DNA from: Prolixibacteraceae bacterium
GTDB taxonomy: Bacteria > Bacteroidota > Bacteroidia > Bacteroidales > Prolixibacteraceae
Assembly: GCA_009782655.1 (NCBI GenBank)
Contig: WRIQ01000003.1
Location: 1 to 16,992, forward strand
Length of the DNA stretch: 16,992 bases
Reading direction: 5' to 3'
Position 1 is the first letter of the stretch. The number at the start of each line of letters is the position of its first letter. Below, one piece after another: positions 7,607 to 14,011 of this stretch. A program made the translations under genes and the position numbers. The notes under the pieces are model-generated. The model did not search any database. It was given only the letters and a program-made list of their open reading frames with translations, and was not told the origin of the DNA.

Positions 7607-10600
7607 TCAAAGTTTAACTAATTTAACGGCGTCGGCGACAACCGTCTTCATGGTTGATTTATTATTCAGGACAATTTTTTGTTCCTCGTCGGGCGAGAAA
7701 TGGAATGAGCCGAGCAGGTTCCATCCGGCATCGGCTTTGTCTATCTGCAACGTCTGTTCCGTTGTTCCGTCGGCGTGCGTGATGGAGTAGATATATTCGC
7801 CTTTTTCCTGTTGCCGTCCGTCGCCCGGGCCGCGTCCGCCGCCACCGCGCATAGGGGTTATGTAAGTATACACGTCGTATTGCCCACGTTCTTTGACGGG
7901 AAGTTTCCATGTCACCGTTTGGTCGCCGTTCCCCGATTTGATATAGTATGCCGAACGAACATATAATCCGTAAAAATTCGAGTTAGTGGTAAGCGTCCAT
8001 TTCAATGGTGCGCGCCATTGATTGTAGCCCGAATATCTCAACCCCGCATCGTCCTCTTTCAGAACCCATTTCGACAGCATGCTGGTATTACCCGGTTGCG
8101 AAAATTCAAACTCAGGGTCTTCGTTGTCGACAATTATTTCGTTGGGCAACAGATGCGACACCGGAATATCAATAACTATTTCGCTTTCCTGGGGAACTAC
8201 TAGTTTAACATCTTCCTCAATGCGTCCAAAAGACTGCATGATAGACTGGGGAATATTTTTGGAAGCCATCGTGTTGATGGTAACGCTGCGAGGCTCCGAG
8301 CTGAAAAGGTAAGTCACTTTTTTTGTTTCGCCTGCGGCGAGGTTGAGAATTTTATCGATTGATTCGCCTGCACCTCCAGGGCCGCCGCGCATTCCGGGGC
8401 CGCGTCCGCCGCCGCCCGATCGAAACGAAAATTTGACAATTCCGTCAACATCGCTGGTGTTGCTGGCATTGAAAGAAACCACGCTTACCGTTTGCTCCTT
8501 GTCTTTGGCATTCACCACATTGATGGTCGAAAACAGGTACCCCGGCAGTTTGGTCTCGTTGTACCAGTTGTTCATCATCGGCGTGAGCTGTATGTTGAAA
8601 TTTTCTTCCATTGCCCTGTCGAAATCGTCAAATTCGGTGATTGAAAATTTTCTTTCGCGTAAATAACCGCGCAGGAACTCACTGAATTGCAGATCTCCAT
8701 ATTCTCCGGCTTTTGCCTGAATTGTAGTAAACAGCACATCGCCTTTCAGTTTGATAAGGTTGTCGACTATATTGCGTTGGTTTTCGTCCTGAATAAGTTC
8801 TGAGAATGAGCGATCCTGCAACGCAATGCTCGCCCTTTCGTCGTTCGACAGCCCCGACATGTCGCGCATCCACATATTGACATTGGAGCCGGCCTGACTT
8901 TTCAGGTAGGCTTCCAGCACAAGGTTGGTAATGGGCCAGTTGGCCGAGCGCACGTAGTTGCTATAGTTATACAGCATTGGGAAAATAAAATGGGAATTGT
9001 TGGTTTCAGCAACCTGCATGTTTCCGCCTGCTCGCATCCTGAAATTGGGGCGTCCCGATTCGCGCGTGAAATTGCCGACGACATTATATATAAGTCTTAT
9101 TTTCGCATCCCTGTCGGTCAGGCTTTCTCCCGAATTTTGGCTCCACTTTTTTATTTGCTTTATCTGCCTGTGGAAATCGAAATCGCGCATTAAGAAACCT
9201 TTTTCCTGAATAAATACGATTTCGGGCTGAACGGTTTCATGCGCCGATGTCCAGATTCGTGTATAGGGTTTCAACTGCGCCGGAGTTTCAACGAGAGTAA
9301 GACGCTTGAAAGGATATTCCATAGTGTATGCTCGCAGAAAGTCGCGCAGGCGTTCTTCCAGAAGTGAAGGAATGGTGTCTTTTATTTCTTCAAATATTTC
9401 GGAAAAGGTATCGTGTCCTTTGAAATGCCAAAGACCAAATTCTATTTCGCCAATCGCCAATTTTTTATGTTCGTAATCGCCAATGGACAGCGACAGTTGT
9501 GTGAGCGGATTTTCCGACTTGCACACAAAATGACCGGGCGCTTTTTCTTCAACAATGCCCTGCGAGGCCGCTTTAAGTTCCGTATTGGTCTTCACCTCCA
9601 GCGAAAAATCGGTGAAGTTGATGTGCTTCCAGCCGATGGTTTGCGGACTGTAAGTAACGCCCGATTGCGGATACCAGTTGGCTTCGGGCGTGAGCAGGAC
9701 ATAGCTGGGCGTAACAAAAGCATACCGTTTGTCAATATTTACCATCCCCTGTGAATAATATTTCCCCTTGTATTGTTTGTCGTCGGTATCGAGGTAGCAA
9801 TAGGCCTCATCGATATTGCCGCCATACGAAAAATCAACCTGAACCGATTCGTGCGGCTGCAAAGCCTGTTTCAGCGGAACCACAACAAGATGGTTTCTTC
9901 TTTTAATATCGACAGTCTGGTTGGCGACTTTCGCTTCGGAAATAACCAATCCGGGATTTAGCGTGAGAATCAGCGAATCGATTTTGACGGTTTTGTTATT
10001 TATTAGCTGCATGATCGATGTGGCTTCCAGCTTATCTCCAGTGTGGTTGAGTTTTATATCGTGCTTGTCGACGTCGGCAAAAGGCAGTGAAATATACCGG
10101 TCGTTAATGGCAACCGCCATTTTGCGGTTTTTCTCCTGCATGAGAAAACGGTTGACATGCGTATAGCCGAGAAATCCTCCTGCAAGGATAAAAATTATAC
10201 TGAAAAATAATGAAAACCAAGTTGTTGCCTCCGATTGAGGAAGGCGTTTCAACAAGAAAATACTGAGAGATATAAATCCTACTCCCAAACAAAAATAGAT
10301 GCCCCTGTGTCCCAAAATAACGTCGAGGTTGCCGAAACCCACAATGGAAGATTGCAACAGAGGTATGTTGAAAGCCATGTAATCGAAGATGTAGTAGAAA
10401 TAATCTTTTACAAGAAAGAGCGTGATGCCGATATATCCCAAAATAATTACAAAGGTCACGGCCTGATTACGGATAACAGTCATCAACAAAAACGAAAGCC
10501 CTGTGATATACAGTAACGTGGGAATGCTGATGAGCAACAGGTAAATCAGGTACGACGTCCACGGAACGTATGTATTTTGCGCTATCAGGTTAAATATCAG

Positions 10601-10987
10601 CGCTATTCCCAAGGCAATGATGTTGAGGAAAAGGAAAACCTGAAGGTTGCCAATTGTCTTTCCGATGACATAATCGGCGTTGGTCATGGAGCGCATGTAG
10701 ATAACTTCGGTAGTATCCAGCTTCTTATCGCGTTTCAGAAAATCGGATGCCAGAAAAACTGCAATAATTGCCTGCGCAACATTGAGTATCAGCAAATTGA
10801 AATATGGAATCGTTGAGGGAATTGCCCTGAAAATCCATTCCGAACTTCCGTTTTCCGAAATCATGCCAAAATTCATCAGGAACAGAACCAATATGGCAAG
10901 GATGCTGAAAATACGAAAAAACCAACTGCGAAACAGTGTTTTCCGTTCGTATTTAGCAATTGAATGAATGTTGTGATATGAAATCAT
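7607..10987 (-). CDS. ABC-2 permease fused to M1-peptidase-like periplasmic domain and golvesin-like C-terminal domain
   Basis: The protein has 1,126 residues. The N-terminal part is an ABC-2 type permease with about seven hydrophobic segments (near 23-43, 63-83, 115-136, 145-170, 175-196, 228-247 and 256-276). With the N-terminus inside, the remaining ~850 residues would lie in the periplasm. Residues about 281-810 follow the M1 aminopeptidase layout: an N-terminal beta domain, LLTPEANWYP (431-440), then SAHETVQPEIVFIQEKG (581-597). No HEXXH or GxMEN motif is present anywhere, so the zinc site appears to be missing. Residues about 1000-1126 resemble the golvesin/Xly beta domain (AGWNLLGSFHF, VVADAVKLV). 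Two glycine-rich loops share GGGGRGPG (858-865 and 1048-1055). It lies 15 bp after its ATPase gene and is followed by TolC and adaptor genes. Substrate unknown. Bacteroidota genomes, as I recall, have similar fused permeases annotated as M1 peptidases. Confidence 0.9.
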   Translation of the reverse strand: MISYHNIHSIAKYERKTLFRSWFFRIFSILAILVLFLMNFGMISENGSSEWIFRAIPSTIPYFNLLILNVAQAIIAVFLASDFLKRDKKLDTTEVIYMRSMTNADYVIGKTIGNLQVFLFLNIIALGIALIFNLIAQNTYVPWTSYLIYLLLISIPTLLYITGLSFLLMTVIRNQAVTFVIILGYIGITLFLVKDYFYYIFDYMAFNIPLLQSSIVGFGNLDVILGHRGIYFCLGVGFISLSIFLLKRLPQSEATTWFSLFFSIIFILAGGFLGYTHVNRFLMQEKNRKMAVAINDRYISLPFADVDKHDIKLNHTGDKLEATSIMQLINNKTVKIDSLILTLNPGLVISEAKVANQTVDIKRRNHLVVVPLKQALQPHESVQVDFSYGGNIDEAYCYLDTDDKQYKGKYYSQGMVNIDKRYAFVTPSYVLLTPEANWYPQSGVTYSPQTIGWKHINFTDFSLEVKTNTELKAASQGIVEEKAPGHFVCKSENPLTQLSLSIGDYEHKKLAIGEIEFGLWHFKGHDTFSEIFEEIKDTIPSLLEERLRDFLRAYTMEYPFKRLTLVETPAQLKPYTRIWTSAHETVQPEIVFIQEKGFLMRDFDFHRQIKQIKKWSQNSGESLTDRDAKIRLIYNVVGNFTRESGRPNFRMRAGGNMQVAETNNSHFIFPMLYNYSNYVRSANWPITNLVLEAYLKSQAGSNVNMWMRDMSGLSNDERASIALQDRSFSELIQDENQRNIVDNLIKLKGDVLFTTIQAKAGEYGDLQFSEFLRGYLRERKFSITEFDDFDRAMEENFNIQLTPMMNNWYNETKLPGYLFSTINVVNAKDKEQTVSVVSFNASNTSDVDGIVKFSFRSGGGGRGPGMRGGPGGAGESIDKILNLAAGETKKVTYLFSSEPRSVTINTMASKNIPQSIMQSFGRIEEDVKLVVPQESEIVIDIPVSHLLPNEIIVDNEDPEFEFSQPGNTSMLSKWVLKEDDAGLRYSGYNQWRAPLKWTLTTNSNFYGLYVRSAYYIKSGNGDQTVTWKLPVKERGQYDVYTYITPMRGGGGRGPGDGRQQEKGEYIYSITHADGTTEQTLQIDKADAGWNLLGSFHFSPDEEQKIVLNNKSTMKTVVADAVKLVKL
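7827..7843. repeat. 17-nt direct repeat, copy 1 (Gly/Arg-rich loop codons)
   Basis: The 17 bases GGGCCGCGTCCGCCGCC on the plus strand are identical to 8397-8413, 570 bp away. On the coding (minus) strand both copies encode the core of GGGGRGPG, here at residues 1048-1055 of the ABC permease fusion. The block is much richer in G+C than its surroundings. Confidence 0.85.
8397..8413. repeat. 17-nt direct repeat, copy 2 (Gly/Arg-rich loop codons)
   Basis: This is the second exact copy of the 17-mer at 7827-7843, encoding the GGGGRGPG loop at residues 858-865. It is followed in the protein by a further glycine-rich run, MRGGPGGAG. The loop sits between the M1-like region and the next beta-rich region. 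Confidence 0.85.
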
Positions 10988-11002
10988 AGGGATAAATTTT
11001 TA

Positions 11003-11896
11003 TCAAGCCGTTGACCATTGGTTAAATTTACTTTCCATAAAATATACGTAAGCATGTTCGAGGTTGGGTTCAATCTCTTTTCCGTAGTATCCGTTAATAC
11101 TGTCGGCAACCACCTGAACTTCCCAGCCAAGGTCGGTAGGAATGGTTGAAATCACAGGATATTTATCGTTTATTTCCATGTATTCTTTTTCGGTGGCTTC
11201 TATCTGCCAAACTTTCCCCTGCGCCTCCTTTACCAATCCTTCGGGTGAGCCGTTGAAAGCTACCTGCCCGTGGTTGAGCAGCGCCACATGGTCGCAGGTA
11301 CTCGATATGTCGCCTACTATGTGTGTCGAAAGAATGATAATTACATCGCGCGTACTTATATGCGACAGCAGGTTGCGAAAGCGAATTCTTTCTTCGGGAT
11401 CGAGGCCGGTTGTAGGTTCGTCGACAATGATAACTTTGGGGTCGTTTATCAACGCTTGTGCGATTCCCAAACGGCGTTTCATACCTCCCGAAAGTCGGTT
11501 TGCATCACGGTCGCGTGCTTCGAAAAGACCTACTTCCTCCAACATGCGGTCGACAGCCTGTTGCCTTTCTGCACGGTTTTTCATGCCGGCCAATCGCGCT
11601 GTATAATCAAGAAACTCCCACGTTTTCAGTTTGGCAAAAAAACGAAAGTCCTGCGGCAGATAGCCCAGCATGGAGCGCACCTCGCGACGATGTTTCATTA
11701 TATCGAGCCCATTGACCAATATTTTTCCGCTCGTAGGTTTCATCAATGTTACAAGTATCCGCATCAGGGTTGATTTCCCGGCTCCGTTAGGCCCTAATAA
11801 ACCGAACATCCCGTTGGGAACCTCAAGGTTCACATCTTTTAATGCCCACTTCCCTCCCTTGTAAATCTTGTTCAGATCTGTAATTTGTATATCCAC
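11003..11896 (-). CDS. ABC transporter ATP-binding protein
   Basis: The 297-residue ATPase has every ABC motif in place: Walker A GPNGAGKS (residues 35-42), Q-loop Gln82, signature LSGGM (135-139), Walker B VIIVDE (155-160), D-loop and switch His192. The nucleotide-binding domain ends near residue 225. About 70 further residues follow (VWQIEATEKEYMEINDKYPV and beyond), a C-terminal extension common in ATPases that pair with ABC-2 exporters. The gene lies 15 bp before the fused permease, so the two should form the transporter, probably as a dimer of each subunit. It is the first gene of the minus-strand cluster and faces tsaE across a 237-bp divergent region. The substrate cannot be told from the ATPase. 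Confidence 0.95.
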   Translation of the reverse strand: MDIQITDLNKIYKGGKWALKDVNLEVPNGMFGLLGPNGAGKSTLMRILVTLMKPTSGKILVNGLDIMKHRREVRSMLGYLPQDFRFFAKLKTWEFLDYTARLAGMKNRAERQQAVDRMLEEVGLFEARDRDANRLSGGMKRRLGIAQALINDPKVIIVDEPTTGLDPEERIRFRNLLSHISTRDVIIILSTHIVGDISSTCDHVALLNHGQVAFNGSPEGLVKEAQGKVWQIEATEKEYMEINDKYPVISTIPTDLGWEVQVVADSINGYYGKEIEPNLEHAYVYFMESKFNQWSTA

Positions 11897-12133
11897 TTTT
11901 CGGTACGTTTTTTTACATGCAGTTTATGACAGAAATTATGATTGAAAGTTTAATCCCCACCTGTCAATTATTATCACAATCATTTACTTTAAACGTTGCT
12001 GTTTTTTCTAATTTGCAATAGTGTTACATTTATCTATAACAGTGTAAAAATATACACTCTTTCTTGATTTGCAAATTAACGTGGAATTTCTCTGAAATCT
12101 TTCTATATTTATGGCAATGAATTTATAAGTAAG
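11897..12133. promoter_or_regulatory. Divergent intergenic region between the exporter cluster and tsaE
   Basis: This 237-bp A+T-rich stretch must carry promoters in both directions, since the genes on each side point away from each other. I found no exact Bacteroidota -7 box (TAnnTTTG) on either strand. The nearest matches are TATATTTA (12104-12111) and TTGATTTG (12064-12071) toward tsaE, neither with a convincing -33 partner. The clearest structure is the inverted repeat at 12041-12058, listed separately. Confidence 0.5.
12041..12058. promoter_or_regulatory. Inverted repeat AGTGTA-N6-TACACT, possible operator
   Basis: The two 6-bp arms match perfectly (12041-12046 and 12053-12058) with 6 bp between them. 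It lies 76 bp upstream of the tsaE start and 145 bp upstream of the ABC ATPase start. The half-sites equal those I remember for the GntR-family repressor YtrA of Bacillus subtilis, which controls ABC transporter operons. That site, as I recall, has a 13-bp spacer, so the link is only suggestive. No regulator gene is visible in this window. Confidence 0.35.
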
Positions 12134-12562
12134 ATGGAGAAAAGCGATTTCGAATTACACAATGTCAATCTCGAAGATTTGCCCGTTGCTGCCGAAAGTC
12201 TGATAAAAGCCTTTCCCGACAAGAGGATTTTCGCCTTTTACGGTGGAATGGGCGCCGGAAAAACAACTTTTACGCAAGCTGTTTGCAAGGTTTTAGGCTC
12301 TGTCGACATGGCGACCAGCCCGACCTTTGCCATTGTAAATCAATACGAAACAGCGGATAACGGTATAATTTACCATTTCGATTTCTATCGAATAAAAGAT
12401 ATTTCGGAGGCTTTCGATTTGGGCTACGAAGACTATTTTTTCAGCGAAAACTACTGTTTTATTGAATGGCCTGAAGAAATCGAATCTTTACTGCCCGATT
12501 CTGTTGTAAAAGTTTTCATCGAGGCAGAAGGCGACGCCAGAACGATAAAAGCGTTCGGCTAA
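12134..12562 (+). CDS. tsaE: tRNA t6A37 threonylcarbamoyladenosine biosynthesis ATPase TsaE
   Basis: At 142 residues it has the usual TsaE length. Motifs in order are Walker A GGMGAGKT (residues 37-44), the TsaE-specific TSPTFAIVNQY (61-71), HFDFYRI (81-87) and EWPE (111-114). TsaE works with TsaB and TsaD in the cytoplasm to place threonylcarbamoyl on A37 of tRNAs that read ANN codons; its ATP hydrolysis resets the complex. The partner genes are not in the window. The ATG at 12134 is the only start that gives the normal N-terminus. It is followed 107 bp later by the alanine-dehydrogenase-like gene on the same strand, and it is divergent from the export cluster. I recall the same tsaE-then-ald-like order in other Bacteroidota. 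Confidence 0.95.
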   Translation: MEKSDFELHNVNLEDLPVAAESLIKAFPDKRIFAFYGGMGAGKTTFTQAVCKVLGSVDMATSPTFAIVNQYETADNGIIYHFDFYRIKDISEAFDLGYEDYFFSENYCFIEWPEEIESLLPDSVVKVFIEAEGDARTIKAFG

Positions 12563-12669
12563 ATGTGCTGAAAAGTGATTAAGGCGCCAAAGGCTTTCCC
12601 TGTAAAGAAACAGCATAAACAGATTGGCAACTAATAATTGAAACTGAAATTTTTAATAAACAGAACAAT

Positions 12670-13890
12670 ATGACAGGCAATAAAAAAACGCGCTCGGGCA
12701 TTCCCGTATCGAAAACCGTGTTTCTTCCCAAGGAAGAGATGCTCGAGGTTGCGCAAAAAAGCCGCAAAATTTCAATCGGCATACCTTCCGACCTTTCCAA
12801 AGTTGAATACCGCGTCCCGTTGACGCCGCAGGCGGTAGACCTGCTGGTATCATACGGGCATGAGGTTTACATAGAAAGCGGTGCCGGACAGCAGGCCAAC
12901 TATTCCGATATCGAATATGCGGAAGCCGGTGCAATCGTTGTTGAAAAGAAGGAGGAAGTTTTTCAATGCGACATTGTGCTGCGTATTTCGCCTTCCGACA
13001 GCGACGAAATAGATATGATGCGCGACAATCAATTCATTTTATCGAATTTGCAGATTGAATCGAACGACCCTGCTGATATTCACAAATTGATACAAAAGAA
13101 GTGCACCTGCATTGCTTTCGAATACCTCGAAAACGATTCGGGGAATCTTCCTTTTGTGCATCAGATGAGCCAGATAACCGGAATAACGGCTATCACCATT
13201 GCCAGCGAATATTTGAGCAAATCGCGTGGAGGCAAGGGCGTGTTGTTTGGCGATGTGTCGGGGATTACGCCGGCAGAACTCGTGATTCTCGGCTCGGGAA
13301 CCGCTGCCGAATATGCCACACGTGCCGCACTAAGCCTTGGCGTGACCGTGAAAGTCTTCGACAATTCCGTGGATGATCTCAGCTATCTGGAAGAAAAAAT
13401 AAACCGCCGCATTTTCACATCGGTTCTTTATCCGAAGGTGCTCAAAAAAGCGATGGCGTCGGCTGATGTAGTTATTGGCTCCATGCCTTTCAACTCAACG
13501 CCCAAATTTAAAGTCTCGGAAGAATTGGTAATGGAAATGAAAGAAGGTTCGATCATCATCGACCTGAATGTCTGTCAGGGAGGATGTTTCGAAACTTCGC
13601 GGCTCACCTCGCTCAACAACCCGGCTTTCACCAAACACGGTGTTATTCACTATTGTGCACCCAACATCCCGTCGCTGGTAGCCCGCACTGCTTCTATTTC
13701 GCTCAGCAATATTCTGACGCCCATTCTGCTGGCAATCGGTGAAAACGGGGGCATCGACAATTATATCAAAAGCTCGAAAGGATTCCGAAAAGGCGTTTTT
13801 CTGTATCATGGAATGATTACCAACCGCGATATGGGAGATAAATTCAACCTTCCCTCACGCGACATCGATTTACTGCTGGCCGCTTTCTGA
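12670..13890 (+). CDS. Alanine dehydrogenase / transhydrogenase-alpha family protein with altered active-site residues
   Basis: The 406-residue protein aligns along its length with alanine dehydrogenase after a ~35-residue N-terminal extension; IGIPSDLSKVEYRVPLTP (residues 36-53) matches the family start. The dinucleotide fold lies at about 204-231 (LVILGSGTAAEYATRA), with Asp231 ending beta-2, which suggests NAD binding, although the third Gly of GxGxxG is Ala213. By eye against Bacillus subtilis Ald from memory, the pyruvate-binding Arg is kept (Arg48), but Lys74 aligns with Ser107, His95 with Gln128 and Asp269 with Cys302 (VCQGGCFETS). Normal oxidative deamination of alanine is therefore doubtful. 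I recall a Bacteroidota subfamily with the same N-terminal extension and the KHGVIHYCxPNIPS stretch near 322-335. It sits after tsaE, probably co-transcribed. Family is sure; enzymatic function is not. Confidence 0.9.
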   Translation: MTGNKKTRSGIPVSKTVFLPKEEMLEVAQKSRKISIGIPSDLSKVEYRVPLTPQAVDLLVSYGHEVYIESGAGQQANYSDIEYAEAGAIVVEKKEEVFQCDIVLRISPSDSDEIDMMRDNQFILSNLQIESNDPADIHKLIQKKCTCIAFEYLENDSGNLPFVHQMSQITGITAITIASEYLSKSRGGKGVLFGDVSGITPAELVILGSGTAAEYATRAALSLGVTVKVFDNSVDDLSYLEEKINRRIFTSVLYPKVLKKAMASADVVIGSMPFNSTPKFKVSEELVMEMKEGSIIIDLNVCQGGCFETSRLTSLNNPAFTKHGVIHYCAPNIPSLVARTASISLSNILTPILLAIGENGGIDNYIKSSKGFRKGVFLYHGMITNRDMGDKFNLPSRDIDLLLAAF

Positions 13891-14011
13891 CAACCATCCG
13901 TGTTAAATTCTGATTTACAGCAAGTTATTTAGAATCGAATGAAGACGTGAAACCAAAGGCTCAAGAAATTCAATAAGCTCAAATATACTGGAAATCTGAA
14001 ACTTTGAACTT

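Noticed and set aside
9241..9255. HETVQ in the ABC permease fusion as a zinc-binding HEXXH motif
   Set aside because: The fifth residue is Gln and not His, and the stretch aligns with the conserved ETVQP segment upstream of the true M1 zinc site.
13891..14011. Bidirectional terminator between the convergent ald-like and pulA genes
   Set aside because: A terminator is expected here, but I could not find a stem with a T-run on either strand; only short A/T-rich near-repeats (ACTTTGA, ACTTTCA) are present.
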